Shown: positions 16,301 through 24,832, counted from the stretch's first letter. The stretch is 64,000 nt of DNA from Mucilaginibacter sp. PPCGB 2223 (GCF_001705515.1 NZ_MDJS01000002.1:868001-932000); one strand, 5' to 3'. Notes: generated by a model not told the origin, from the sequence alone. Translations and numbers: made by a program.

Positions 16301-17458
16301 ATGAAAACCAACCTACAGCAGCAGTTTCAAAGCCAATATAATAAGCCTGCTCAACATACCTTTTTTTCGCCCGGCAGGGTAAACCTCATCGGCGAGCATA
16401 TCGATTATAACGGTGGCCTGGTAATGCCCTGCGCCATTACCATGGGCACCTATATGCTTACCGCACCAAATACCGACGGCGTTTTCAGGTTTAAAAGCGT
16501 AAATTTTGAAGAAACTGCCGAAATACCCCTGCAGCCATCCTACCAAAAAACAGGCAAGGGCTGGTACAACTACCCGGTGGGTGTGATCAATTACTTTACC
16601 GAAGCCGGCAAGCAGCTGCAGGGGCTCGACATTTTATACTACGGCGATATCCCTATCGGCTCGAGCCTCTCGTCGTCGGCCTCTATCGAAGTGGTTACCG
16701 CTACTGCTTTGAACATCCTGTTTAATGCCGGGTTCAGCAAGCTCCAGTTAGTGTTGATGACCAAACGCGTCGAGAACGAGTTTATGGGCCTCAACAGCGG
16801 TATTATGGACCAGTTTGCCGTTACCTTCGGCGAAACAGATAAAGCCTTAAAACTCAACTGCGATACGCTCGACTACGAAGCCGTCGACATGAACCTGGGC
16901 GATAACGTACTGGCTATCATCAACACCAACAAGCCACGTAAGCTGGTCGAATCCAAATATAACGAGCGCGTGCAGGAATGCCGCACCGCTTTAAAAGCGT
17001 TACAGCAGGAACTGGATATCAACAACCTTTGCGATATCGATACCGCCACTTTCGACCTGTATAAACACCTCATTACCGACCCGGTAGTTTTGCAGCGCGC
17101 TACCCACGTAATTGCCGAAAACGATCGCGTGATCCTGGCGGCGAAAGCATTGGCTGCTAATGATCTGACCGAATTTGGCAAACTGATGTACGCGTCGCAT
17201 CATTCGCTGCAAAACCTGTACGAAGTGAGCGGCGTTGAACTCGATACCGTTGTTGAATATGCGGCCACCGATAAAAACGTAGTTGGCGCGCGTATGACGG
17301 GGGCCGGCTTTGGCGGCTGCGCCATTGCGTTGGTTAAAAAGGATGGTTTTGATAGCTTTGCCAAAGGTGTAACCGAATATTACACCGCCAAAATTGGCTA
17401 CGCGCCATCGGTTTACAGTTCGCTTATCGGCAACGGCGCGCACCAGATAACAGCATAA
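16301..17458 (+). CDS. galK: Galactokinase
   Basis: A 385-residue GHMP kinase that phosphorylates alpha-D-galactose at C1 with ATP (Leloir pathway). The galactokinase signature GRVNLIGEHIDYNGG is at residues 25-39; the ATP-binding motif GSSLSSSASIEV follows near 125, and motif 3 GARMTGAGFGGCAIALV is near 335. NSGIMDQFAV carries the catalytic Asp, and YNERVQEC fits the family too. ATG 16301 is favoured over an upstream ATG in frame at 16283 because it matches the usual N-terminus. The stop codon is directly followed by the start of a TrmH-type methyltransferase, an unusual coupling. No other gal genes are in the window. Confidence 0.96.
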   Translation: MKTNLQQQFQSQYNKPAQHTFFSPGRVNLIGEHIDYNGGLVMPCAITMGTYMLTAPNTDGVFRFKSVNFEETAEIPLQPSYQKTGKGWYNYPVGVINYFTEAGKQLQGLDILYYGDIPIGSSLSSSASIEVVTATALNILFNAGFSKLQLVLMTKRVENEFMGLNSGIMDQFAVTFGETDKALKLNCDTLDYEAVDMNLGDNVLAIINTNKPRKLVESKYNERVQECRTALKALQQELDINNLCDIDTATFDLYKHLITDPVVLQRATHVIAENDRVILAAKALAANDLTEFGKLMYASHHSLQNLYEVSGVELDTVVEYAATDKNVVGARMTGAGFGGCAIALVKKDGFDSFAKGVTEYYTAKIGYAPSVYSSLIGNGAHQITA

Positions 17459-17992
17459 ATGCGCAAATTAAAATTAGACGAGCTTAACCGCGCCACGGTC
17501 GACGAATTTAAAGCACAGCAAAAACTGCCTGTTGCCGTAGTGCTGGATAACGTGCGCAGTTTGCATAACGTAGGCTCTGTCTTCCGCACCGGCGATGCTT
17601 TTGCCGTGGAGCAGATTTGCCTTTGTGGGATAACCGGCACGCCGCCTAATCGCGAGATCGAAAAAACTGCCCTCGGCGCTACGGCCTCGGTCAACTGGTC
17701 GCACTTTGCAAGCACCCTTACCGCTGTCCAACAATTACGCAACGACGGTTATGTGATCATCGCTATTGAACAGGCCGAAAACAGCACTATGCTGCACCAG
17801 TTCGAACCCGGGCCCGGCAAAAAATACGCCCTGATTTTTGGCAACGAGGTAAATGGCGTAGATGATGAAGTAATGCAGCAGATAGATGCCTGCATCGAGA
17901 TACCACAATTTGGCACCAAGCATTCTTTCAATATCGTGGTATCGGCAGGTATTGTTTTATGGGATTTTTTTTCGAAATTGAACCTGAAATAG
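17459..17992 (+). CDS. TrmH/SpoU family RNA 2'-O-ribose methyltransferase
   Basis: A 177-residue SPOUT-class methyltransferase. The three SpoU motifs are present: NVRSLHNVGSVFRTGDAF (motif 1, with the catalytic Arg), LIFGNEVNGVDDEV (motif 2) and IEIPQFGTKHSFNIVVSAGI (motif 3), which form the knotted SAM site. There is no N-terminal RNA-binding extension, so it is a minimal form closer to TrmL than to RlmB in architecture. Target RNA is not deducible. It begins at the base after the galactokinase stop, so translation is probably coupled. Confidence 0.92.
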   Translation: MRKLKLDELNRATVDEFKAQQKLPVAVVLDNVRSLHNVGSVFRTGDAFAVEQICLCGITGTPPNREIEKTALGATASVNWSHFASTLTAVQQLRNDGYVIIAIEQAENSTMLHQFEPGPGKKYALIFGNEVNGVDDEVMQQIDACIEIPQFGTKHSFNIVVSAGIVLWDFFSKLNLK

Positions 17993-18013
17993 AATCGTTG
18001 CGCATCGGCCCTT

Positions 18014-18055
18014 CCCTACACCCTCCCAAGGGCGGGTGTAGGGAGGGGTTTGGGT
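18014..18055. repeat. Palindromic repeat family C copy
   Basis: A stem ccctacaccc (18014-18023) pairs with gggtgtaggg (18034-18043), followed by aggggtttgggta, the family C phrase. It lies between the TrmH-type gene and the YdeI-like gene and has no T-run. Confidence 0.7.
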
Positions 18056-18106
18056 ATTGATGGTTCATTTGCACATCTGCACATTCACTCATTTGCACAT
18101 TAGGTT

Positions 18107-18763
18107 ATGAACGCCCTCGCCAAAAAGCTCCTCATTAAACCAAATACCACCTGGTTGTTTTACCATGTCCCGCCGGATTGTATGAACCTGCTGCAACCCT
18201 TGCCCGATGGCGTAACCGCGCATACGCATATTACCGGCGAGGTGAACGGCATCGTGTTGTTTACGCAAAAGCGCGCAGACCTGGTGAATCAGCTCAAGCT
18301 CATTGTCCCCCTCATTAAAAAAGATACGATGGTATGGGTATGCTATCCCAAAAAAAACTCGGGTATCGAAACCGACCTGGCTATGGGCGAGTGGGACATG
18401 CTTCCGGCCTTCGGTGTTGAAGCCGTCGCTGCTGTAGCGTTTGACGAACGGTGGACCTGCGTTAGGATACGCCTTGCCGGGTTAAGTAAAAAATCGGGTG
18501 TATGCGTGGATGAGATCAGGGAGAACGAATACGGCAACTATATCGACGTAGATAAAAAGGTCATCACCCTGCCGCCCGACGTACACGAAGCCCTGCAAGC
18601 CGAACCGGCTGCCCTTGCCGTTTACGAAAAGCTGGCTTACTCGCACCGTAAAGAATACATCATGTGGATACTTACCGCCAAACAGCAAAAAACCCGCGAT
18701 GCCCGTTTGATAAAAATGGTGGAGATGCTACTGGCTAACAAAAAGAATCCCGGAGATAAGTAG
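18107..18763 (+). CDS. YdeI/OmpD-associated (OmdA) family protein
   Basis: A 218-residue soluble protein of two parts. Residues about 1-125 (KLLIKPNTTWLFYHVPP, TMVWVCYPKKNSGIETD, WDMLPAFGVEAVAAVAFDE, then RWTCVRIR) resemble DUF3052-type proteins. Residues about 150-215 carry PPDVHEALQAEPAALAVYE, then KLAYSHRKEYIMWILTAKQ and TRDARLIKMVEML, the YdeI/OmdA bacteriocin-protection signature. Biochemical function is unproven in the family. A three-base approach of repeats on both sides (18014-18055 and 18778-18810) isolates it as a single-gene unit. Confidence 0.85.
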   Translation: MNALAKKLLIKPNTTWLFYHVPPDCMNLLQPLPDGVTAHTHITGEVNGIVLFTQKRADLVNQLKLIVPLIKKDTMVWVCYPKKNSGIETDLAMGEWDMLPAFGVEAVAAVAFDERWTCVRIRLAGLSKKSGVCVDEIRENEYGNYIDVDKKVITLPPDVHEALQAEPAALAVYEKLAYSHRKEYIMWILTAKQQKTRDARLIKMVEMLLANKKNPGDK

Positions 18764-18777
18764 AAATTAACAAACGG

Positions 18778-18810
18778 GTCATGCTGAACTTGTTTCAGCA
18801 CCCCTCGTGA
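18778..18810. repeat. Half copy of palindromic repeat family B
   Basis: gtcatgctgaacttgtttca followed by gcacccctcgtga, the left arm of the family B element at 5831-5907, without a clear right arm. It lies between the convergent YdeI-like gene and the HigA gene. Confidence 0.65.
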
Positions 18811-18829
18811 TTGGTATAAAAGCGACGAA

Positions 18830-19123
18830 TTACGCCATCGCTTCTTCCTGTTTTGCAATATACAGATCGTATTCCATCTGCATACCGAACCAGTAGTGGG
18901 AACTGATCCCCAAAAGCCTTTCGAGCCTGATGGCCAATTTTGCAGATATATTGCGTTTGCCCGCAAATATTTCGCTTAAATGGTGCGGTAATATATCTAA
19001 AGCTTTCGCTACATCTTTTTTAAGCATATCGCGCGCTTCTATTTCTTCGAGTAAAAATTCACCGGGGTGGAATGCTTCTATCTCGATCTCAGTACCAGTA
19101 TGATCAAATACCTGATTGTTCAT
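18830..19123 (-). CDS. higA: HigA family addiction module antitoxin
   Basis: A 97-residue HTH_XRE antitoxin. The HigA-type lead-in FHPGEFLLEEIEARDM is followed by a helix-turn-helix (DVAKALDILPHHLSEIFAGK) and the family phrase RNISAKLAIRLERLLGISSHYWFGMQMEYDL. It should neutralise the toxin encoded immediately upstream on the same strand and repress their common promoter. Gene order is toxin first, antitoxin second, as in HigBA modules, with a 30-bp gap. The N-terminal 18 residues precede the usual HigA start and may be an extension. Confidence 0.92.
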   Translation of the reverse strand: MNNQVFDHTGTEIEIEAFHPGEFLLEEIEARDMLKKDVAKALDILPHHLSEIFAGKRNISAKLAIRLERLLGISSHYWFGMQMEYDLYIAKQEEAMA

Positions 19124-19153
19124 AATAGTATAAACGCCTCCTGGCGTAAAAGT

Positions 19154-19465
19154 TTATGAGTAATGATTGTTTATTTCTTCTATGCAGATAATTTCAATCT
19201 TATCACTCTTGTTTTCATCAATTCGGAATATGATCCGATAAGCGATATTTAAACGTATCGAATACTTACCCTCATATTCCTTGCCTTTCAATTTCTCAAA
19301 ATGCAGGCTTTTAATTTGTCGCAGATCAGCAGAATTTTTTGCCTGCTGAATTTGAAATACACGCTTTTTAAAAATCTTCAAAATCTCAATAGGATAAGGC
19401 GATTTTCCTATTGGATTACCTTTGGCCACCTCACTTAGAAAATGGTCTTCGATAATTAATTTCAT
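19154..19465 (-). CDS. RelE/ParE-superfamily toxin, HigB-like
   Basis: A 103-residue protein whose C-terminal half, LHFEKLKGKEYEGKYSIRLN and IAYRIIFRIDENKSD, then IEIICIEEINNHYS, is the HigB/RelE toxin core: beta strands with the conserved KLKG, R-x-N and R-I-x-F elements, ending in the final EI-x-x-HY. Such toxins are ribosome-dependent mRNA interferases or gyrase poisons; which one applies here is not clear. It precedes the HigA antitoxin gene on the minus strand. The N-terminal half is longer and more divergent than in standard HigB. Confidence 0.85.
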   Translation of the reverse strand: MKLIIEDHFLSEVAKGNPIGKSPYPIEILKIFKKRVFQIQQAKNSADLRQIKSLHFEKLKGKEYEGKYSIRLNIAYRIIFRIDENKSDKIEIICIEEINNHYS

Positions 19466-19623
19466 TTTAAACTTTCTTTAAATTTTAAAACAATTAATAA
19501 TAAAAAATAATAGCGCATACCTTTTAGCGCTTTTCCTAATTCCAATTCCTAATTGTTGTTTGTTTTAAAAAAAGTTCAAGACAAATATATAAAAAGAAAT
19601 CAATATAACCAAATTTTGGTAAA

Positions 19624-20730
19624 TTAAAACAAGGACAGCTGAGAATTCTGATCATCCATTTTTTGTCTCACCGGCAGCTCCCCAAAATTCGAAGTCGAAA
19701 CCCCCAATAACCGTATTTTCTGCCCATCCTCAAACGAGGCTGCCATGAGCTTTTTGGCTATGGCCGATATCGTTTCCAGGTCGTCAGTAGCAACAGCGAA
19801 CGATTGGCTGCGGGTAATGGTCTTAAAATCGCTGTATTTTACTTTGAGCGTTACGGTACGTGCTTTCAGGTTGTTTTTGGTGAGGCGGTTATATACAATA
19901 ACCGCAAGTTTATCCAGTTCGGGGTCCGTTTCTTCGAGCGTGGTGAGGTCGTACGGAAAAGTATCCTCGGCGCCAACCGATTTGGTTTCCTGGTCGGGTT
20001 CAACAGGGCGCTCATCGATGCCGCGTACAATGCGGTAAAAAAAACGGCCCGATTTACCAAAATGTTTTACCAGTTCATCTTCTGTTAAGCGTTTCAGATC
20101 GAGGCCTGTAAACAGGCCCATCTTCTTCATTTTTTCGGCAGTAACCTTGCCTACGCCGTGAAATTTCTCGACAGGCAGGGTTTCCATAAAAGCTTCGATA
20201 GCTGACGGCCCAATGAATTTCAACCCGTCGGGCTTATTCATATCGGATGCGATCTTGGCAACAAACTTATTTACAGATACACCGGCCGAAGCGGTCAGAT
20301 TTAACTCATCCTTAATAGCTTGCTTTATTTCTTTGGCGATATCGATTGCCGAGCCTATGCCAAGTTTATCATTGGTTACATCCAGGTAAGCCTCATCCAG
20401 CGAAAGCGGCTCGATCAGGTCGGTATACCGGCTGAATATTTCGCGGATGTGGTTGGATACTTCTTTGTAAACAGCAAACCGCGGGCGAACAAATATAACA
20501 TGCGGGCAAAGCCGTAAAGCAGTTTTCGAGGGCATGGCCGACCGTACCCCAAATTTACGAGCCTCGTAACTGGCCGTGGCCACCACGCCGCCCCGCCCTT
20601 CGGGCGAACCGCCGACCACGATAGCTTTGCCGCGGTATTCGGGGTTATCGCGCTGCTCAACCGACGCGTAAAAGGCATCCATATCGATGTGGATGATCTT
20701 GCGCAACGGTGTTGGGGTTTCGGTATCCAT
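19624..20730 (-). CDS. dinB: DNA polymerase IV (Y-family)
   Basis: A 368-residue translesion DNA polymerase. The palm metal ligands are visible: D16 in HIDMDAFYASVEQ and D112-E113 in SLDEAYLDVT. VGGSPEGRGGVVATASYEARKFGVRSAM is the DinB finger region (split here by position), and GVGKVTAEKMKKMGL is the HhH thumb. The little-finger domain occupies about 240-350. The last residues NSQLSLF form a beta-clamp-binding motif of the QLxLF type. It copies past lesions at the cost of fidelity, usually under SOS control, but I see no LexA-like site in the short upstream gap. It is flanked by two toxin-antitoxin pairs on the same strand. Confidence 0.96.
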   Translation of the reverse strand: MDTETPTPLRKIIHIDMDAFYASVEQRDNPEYRGKAIVVGGSPEGRGGVVATASYEARKFGVRSAMPSKTALRLCPHVIFVRPRFAVYKEVSNHIREIFSRYTDLIEPLSLDEAYLDVTNDKLGIGSAIDIAKEIKQAIKDELNLTASAGVSVNKFVAKIASDMNKPDGLKFIGPSAIEAFMETLPVEKFHGVGKVTAEKMKKMGLFTGLDLKRLTEDELVKHFGKSGRFFYRIVRGIDERPVEPDQETKSVGAEDTFPYDLTTLEETDPELDKLAVIVYNRLTKNNLKARTVTLKVKYSDFKTITRSQSFAVATDDLETISAIAKKLMAASFEDGQKIRLLGVSTSNFGELPVRQKMDDQNSQLSLF

Positions 20731-20785
20731 GACGGTTACACAAATATACTCATTGTATGAATGGGGACATTCGCGATTTTTCTGA

Positions 20786-21256
20786 CTACTTTTTGTGGTT
20801 TTTTAGCAGGTCTTCTATCCGGTCGTCAGGAACCAGGTCGCTCACCCGGATAATTTTGATCTGCCTGAAATCGGGGTGTTGTGTATTGATCACGTAGTTA
20901 TTTGACTCGGGAATTACTGCCGAAGGCGCTTTTAACAGGCAGGTTTGCTGTTCATCGAACCATTTATTGCCAATGGCCTGACAGATGGCGTAATCCCTGA
21001 AATCGCGCCAGCCTGCTTTGAGCTTTTGTAAAGGTATTATAGTTACACTAATGTCGTCGGGTATTTCAATTACTACGATCTTAAAATCGCGGTTAAAGCC
21101 AACCCCTTGCCTGCGCACCATATTTTCTAATAAAGCTAAGGGTATCGATTCGGCAGCGTATATCACCTTTTTACCTGCCGATGCCCAGCGCCCAGCTACG
21201 CCCGATGCAGTTAATTTGGTGGCATAGTTGATATGGCCTATCCTGAAAGCAAGCAT
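20786..21256 (-). CDS. RES domain toxin (NAD+ phosphorylase type)
   Basis: A 156-residue RES-domain protein. The family Arg-Glu-Ser residues appear as FRIGHINYATKLTASGVAG (R), RWASAGKKVIYAAESIPLAL with LENMV (E), and the later LKAPSAVIPESNNYVINTQHP (S and N). Known members (MbcT, ParT) break down NAD+ or ADP-ribosylate targets and are toxic until bound by an Xre/MbcA/ParS partner. The antitoxin gene ends 2 bp upstream on the same strand, in the usual antitoxin-then-toxin order. Confidence 0.94.
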   Translation of the reverse strand: MLAFRIGHINYATKLTASGVAGRWASAGKKVIYAAESIPLALLENMVRRQGVGFNRDFKIVVIEIPDDISVTIIPLQKLKAGWRDFRDYAICQAIGNKWFDEQQTCLLKAPSAVIPESNNYVINTQHPDFRQIKIIRVSDLVPDDRIEDLLKNHKK

Positions 21257-21258
21257 AC

Positions 21259-21696
21259 TTATATTGCGTCGCCGTAGGCCAGTTTGGTGATCTCGTCGGT
21301 TACCAGGTCAATCCCACCCGAAGTATTCAGCCATTCGAAAGGAGTTTCTTCAGCGTTCCAGAAAGGTTTGCGCAGCCAGTAGTTAAACTCGGCCGTGCTG
21401 CCGAATATCTCTTCGCCTTTGTTAAATAAGGCTATCAGCTTAAGCAGGTGTTCGCTGTAGGCGGGCTCCAGGCTTTTTTTCTTATCGTGATAGTTGCTGA
21501 TGGTGCGCGAACTAATGTTGAGTAATCCCGAAAGCTCTTTGTAGGGCATATTGATAGCCTGCGCAAAATCAAAAAACAATTGCGTGCCAACGCCCATACG
21601 CGCGCTTTTAACAATAGCAAAGTTATCGCCGATGTTAAGCTTGCTTAGCTTTTGCTTTAAAGCAGGGGTGTGGTGTTGTATTGCTGCGGTTGGCAT
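21259..21696 (-). CDS. Xre/MbcA/ParS toxin-binding antitoxin (DUF2384)
   Basis: A 145-residue antitoxin. Residues about 45-95 form an Xre-like helix-turn-helix (MPYKELSGLLNISSRTISNY), and the C-terminal part (KLIALFNKGEEIFGSTAEFN, then WLRKPFWNAEETPFEWLNTS) is the DUF2384 toxin-binding domain, whose last helix inserts into the RES toxin pocket (NAEETPFEWL and DLVTDEITKLAYGD). It should both neutralise the toxin and autoregulate the operon. Start ATG 21696 gives the normal length. Confidence 0.94.
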   Translation of the reverse strand: MPTAAIQHHTPALKQKLSKLNIGDNFAIVKSARMGVGTQLFFDFAQAINMPYKELSGLLNISSRTISNYHDKKKSLEPAYSEHLLKLIALFNKGEEIFGSTAEFNYWLRKPFWNAEETPFEWLNTSGGIDLVTDEITKLAYGDAI

Positions 21697-21775
21697 GTTT
21701 TTTATCTTTCTAAAAACAAATATACGAAATATTTCAATTTATAAAACGAAAAATTTCAGAATTGTTTTAGCGATT

Positions 21776-22912
21776 TTACTTCATACCCGCAACCAGCCAT
21801 TGATAAAACGCCGGGAAAGCACCGCGCCATTGTGCCTCGTTATGTTTGGCGCCTTTAATTACCGTTGTTGGCGTATTCGTTAATGGCAAGCCATCATTAC
21901 GCGCGATATCGGCCATTTTAAGCATATCCGTATCCATGGTATCGCCCTCCTGGTCGCCGCAAACAAAGTAAAAACGTTTGGCCTGGCCCGCATGGGCCCT
22001 GGCATAATCGTATATCGGCGGGTTTATCCAGAATGCCGGCGAGAAAACACCCGCGCTGCCAAATACTTTAGGATATTTCAGTTCGGCGTACATGCTGATC
22101 AGACCGCCCATCGAACTGCCTGCAACTGTGGTATGTTTGGCATCGACGAGAGTATGGTAATGGCTATCGATATACGGTTTTAAGGTTTCCACCAAAAAGT
22201 CCACATATTTATCACCAAGTGGCTTCCCGTATTTCGATTCGTAAGGGCTGTACTCCACGATGCGCGCTTCGCCGCCATGGTCAACCCCTACCACAATAAA
22301 CTGTTGCTGCCCGGCTTTCAGGCTGTCCAGAAACTCATCCACGCCCCATTCGCCAAAGCCGCTGGTATATCCGTCAAAAAGGTTTTGCCCGTCGTGCATA
22401 TAAATTACCGGGTATTTCTTTTTGCCGGTTTCGTAGCCTTTCGGCAGATAGATCCATACCCGGCGTTGTTTACCTAACTGCGGGATATCAAATTTTTCGC
22501 TGATGATATGCACCTGCGGGCTGGCGGTATGCACACGCTGGATGGGCGGGTGCAGGTCCTGCCAGTCGGCTACGGTAAGGTAAACAGTAGTATCATGCGC
22601 CAGGTGCAGGTTGCGATTGCCAAACCCGGCGCCGTTCGGGCCGCATTCAACCTTATCCCAGCTGCCGCGCACAAGTTTGTACTCGTAATTGCCGGGGGCT
22701 AATGTTTTATTTAACGTATAGGTGTTATTATTGAAGGCGAACTGCCAATCGGCCCTAGCCGGCGACCAATCGTTAAAGTTACCGGCTATATAAATGGCTT
22801 TCGGTTCGGGCATGCGGACAGGCACGGTGCCGATCACAAAGTTGACCTTGACCTGCGCATGCAAAACAGGCGCGCTTAATAAAAAGGCGAAGAATAGCAG
22901 TAAACGTTTCAT
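21776..22912 (-). CDS. Secreted esterase with N-terminal CBM48-like domain
   Basis: A 378-residue exported alpha/beta-hydrolase of the esterase D/IroE-Fes type. The signal peptide ends APVLHAQ. Residues about 22-115 form a glycogen-binding/E-set-like domain (AIYIAGNFNDWSPARADWQF, then LAPGNYEYKLVRG), a layout shared with carbohydrate and siderophore esterases. The hydrolase part has VIYMHDGQNLFDG, the nucleophile elbow GSSMGGLIS and a C-terminal His in KGAKHNEAQW. It probably removes acyl groups from polysaccharide or a siderophore in the periplasm; the substrate is open. The frame can be extended two codons to a TTG, but ATG 22912 is preferred. Confidence 0.9.
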   Translation of the reverse strand: MKRLLLFFAFLLSAPVLHAQVKVNFVIGTVPVRMPEPKAIYIAGNFNDWSPARADWQFAFNNNTYTLNKTLAPGNYEYKLVRGSWDKVECGPNGAGFGNRNLHLAHDTTVYLTVADWQDLHPPIQRVHTASPQVHIISEKFDIPQLGKQRRVWIYLPKGYETGKKKYPVIYMHDGQNLFDGYTSGFGEWGVDEFLDSLKAGQQQFIVVGVDHGGEARIVEYSPYESKYGKPLGDKYVDFLVETLKPYIDSHYHTLVDAKHTTVAGSSMGGLISMYAELKYPKVFGSAGVFSPAFWINPPIYDYARAHAGQAKRFYFVCGDQEGDTMDTDMLKMADIARNDGLPLTNTPTTVIKGAKHNEAQWRGAFPAFYQWLVAGMK

Positions 22913-22982
22913 ACTCAAATGTAGGTTGGTTTATTTTGGAATCTACAAATGTACGTAAGTTTGCGTAGGGACAGAAACGCCC

Positions 22983-23171
22983 GCCTGCCGGACGGGCAGG
23001 GATACCGGCCTGTGGCTAATGCCTGCGTAGTATGAGTGCCTGCCTGCCGGACGGGCAGGGATGGCCCGGCCGAAGGCAACGCCTCATTATTCATCGCGCA
23101 AAGGCACAAAGACGTAAAGTTTTTTAATCCTTTTCTTAGCGCCTTATGCGCCTTCGTGCGAGGCCTTTTTT
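22983..23171. repeat. Family D direct repeats and an adjoining inverted repeat
   Basis: gcctgccggacgggcaggga occurs at 22983-23002 and again at 23042-23061, each copy a small palindrome. A segment from 23092 (cgcgcaaaggcacaaagacg) is an imperfect inverted match to tgcgccttcgtgcgagg ending near 23165. Related family D pieces are at 9571-9610 and 47109-47140. It lies between the esterase promoter side and the 3' end of the aldo/keto reductase gene; nothing coding is seen. Confidence 0.75.
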
Positions 23172-23208
23172 CATTTATCTCCTTCGAAATGACAATGACT
23201 TTAAAGGT

Positions 23209-24048
23209 TTACACCTTTCCTAACTCTTCCAGATCCTCCGCGCTCAGTTCAATATCGGCAGCTTTCATATTCTCTTCCAAATGCGCCACGCTCGATGTGC
23301 CGGGTATCAGTAAAATGTTTTCGGCATGGTGCAGCAGCCAGCTTAATGCCAACTGATGTGCCGTAGCGTTGTGTTTCTTAGCGATGCCCTCAATTTTTTC
23401 AAGGCCTTCCTGGTTGCCGCCGCCCAGCGGGAACCAGGGGATAAAAGCAATGTTATTGGTTTTGGTATATTCCAGTTCGGCTTCCCATTTACGGTTATCG
23501 ATGCTGTACATGTTTTGCACCGATACAATCTCGACAAACTCCTGCGCCTTTTTGATCTCGGCAACGCTCACTTCCGATAGGCCGATGTGTTTGATCTTAC
23601 CTTCCTGCTGGGCTTTCTGTAAAAACTCCAGCGTCTTCTCAAACGGAACTTTTGGATCGATGCGGTGCAGTTGATACAGATCAATCTGCTCCAGCTTTAA
23701 CCGTTTCAGGCTGCCCTCCAAAGCTTCTCTCAAATGCTCCGGACTTGAGTTTACCGGCCATTGGTTTGGCCCGGTGCGCAACAAACCGCCTTTGGTAGCG
23801 ATCACTAAACCTGCGGGGTAGGGGTGTAAGGCTTCGGCTATCAATTCTTCCGATACGTAAGGGCCGTAACTGTCGGCCGTATCTATAAAATCTACACCCA
23901 GGTCGACCGCGCGTTTTAAAACCCTGATAGCTTCGTCGTGATCTTTGGGCGGCCCCCAGATGCCTTCGCCTGTAATGCGCATAGCGCCGTATCCAAGGCG
24001 GTTAACGGTCAGGTCGCCGCCGATAGTGAATTTTTTATTAATGCTCAT
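23209..24048 (-). CDS. Aldo/keto reductase
   Basis: A 279-residue TIM-barrel NAD(P)H-dependent oxidoreductase. The catalytic tetrad is visible: Asp in DFIDTADSYG, Tyr in the same motif (SYGPYVSEELI), Lys in VIATKGG and His in LYQLHRIDP. The C-terminal cofactor part has LLIPGTSSVAHLEENMKAAD. Length and motifs fit the oxidoreductase group AKR family often annotated as YajO/IolS-like. It probably reduces an aldehyde or ketone, substrate unknown. It stands alone. Confidence 0.94.
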   Translation of the reverse strand: MSINKKFTIGGDLTVNRLGYGAMRITGEGIWGPPKDHDEAIRVLKRAVDLGVDFIDTADSYGPYVSEELIAEALHPYPAGLVIATKGGLLRTGPNQWPVNSSPEHLREALEGSLKRLKLEQIDLYQLHRIDPKVPFEKTLEFLQKAQQEGKIKHIGLSEVSVAEIKKAQEFVEIVSVQNMYSIDNRKWEAELEYTKTNNIAFIPWFPLGGGNQEGLEKIEGIAKKHNATAHQLALSWLLHHAENILLIPGTSSVAHLEENMKAADIELSAEDLEELGKV

Positions 24049-24294
24049 AACTGATGTTGTTTTGTTTAGAATAAACAGTTGCGTATGGCTATTGTTGGCC
24101 CCGGCCGGTTTTTGACTTACGGATTATGTTAGATACTAAACTTGTATGCTAATGAATACAGTTTTTAAAAACCGAAACACATATTTAATATCCTATTAAC
24201 TAATGTAAAACAATGGCAGGGCTTTTGTATAATCATTACTGCAGATCGGGATGATATTGATTTGCAAAGATCTTAACAACCAAATTAAAACGTT

Positions 24295-24642
24295 ATGAAA
24301 AAGTACATTAAAATACTCGTGTTATTTTTAACTCTCATTATTTTGGGTGGCAGCATAAGTAACGCTCAAACCACTTATCACCGCAAACACCGTAAATGGA
24401 GCAACAGGGCCAAGGGTGCTGCTATAGGTGGTGTTGGCGGAGCGGTTGCCGGTGGTATCATCGGCCATGGTGCCGGCGGCGCGCTTATCGGTGGCGCCAT
24501 TGGTGCCGGCGGAGGTTATATCATCGGCGATGCCAAAGATCGTAAAAAACAACGCGAACGCGAAGCTTACTTGCGCGCGCATCCAAGCCGCAAACCTAAA
24601 TCCGTTACAACCACTACCACAGTGCGCACAGCCCACTACTAA
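24295..24642 (+). CDS. Small exported glycine-zipper protein
   Basis: A 115-residue protein with a signal peptide ending SISNAQ, a short basic stretch (YHRKHRKWSNRAKGAA), and a glycine-zipper segment at about residues 43-80 (GGVGGAVAGGIIGHGAGGAL, then IGGAIGAGGGYIIGDA) with regular G-x-x-x-G spacing, followed by a basic tail KDRKKQREREAYLRAH. Glycine zippers pack as a membrane-inserting hairpin. Such proteins are envelope proteins of unknown role, sometimes stress-induced. A strong terminator follows at 24668-24705. Confidence 0.88.
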   Translation: MKKYIKILVLFLTLIILGGSISNAQTTYHRKHRKWSNRAKGAAIGGVGGAVAGGIIGHGAGGALIGGAIGAGGGYIIGDAKDRKKQREREAYLRAHPSRKPKSVTTTTTVRTAHY

Positions 24643-24667
24643 TAGTTAATACGTTTATACTTTTTTG

Positions 24668-24705
24668 AAAAACGGCCATGCGTGAGGCGCATGGCCGTTT
24701 TTTTA
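24668..24705 (+). terminator. Intrinsic terminator after the glycine-zipper gene
   Basis: A perfect 15-bp stem aaaaacggccatgcg / cgcatggccgttttt with loop tgagg (24683-24687) and a T-run, 25 bp after the stop codon. One of the strongest terminators in the window. Confidence 0.95.
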
Positions 24706-24793
24706 TATCTGGCAAATCCAAGTGTTATTATTCATATGATATCGTACATTTTTTTTGGAACGTATTGAAGTTTACTATCTGATCAGTTTTTAA

Positions 24794-24832
24794 ATAAAAA
24801 AATAGGGGAATTTGGATTCAAGTTCTCCTATT
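24794..24832 (-). terminator. Intrinsic terminator of the NmrA/SnoaL operon
   Basis: On the minus strand aataggagaa pairs with ttcccctatt (nine of ten) around a 12-nt loop and is followed by a run of seven T. It lies 21 bp after the SnoaL-like gene stop. Confidence 0.75.

Noticed and set aside
20730..20786. LexA operator before dinB
   Set aside because: The short gap holds no recognisable SOS-box dyad.
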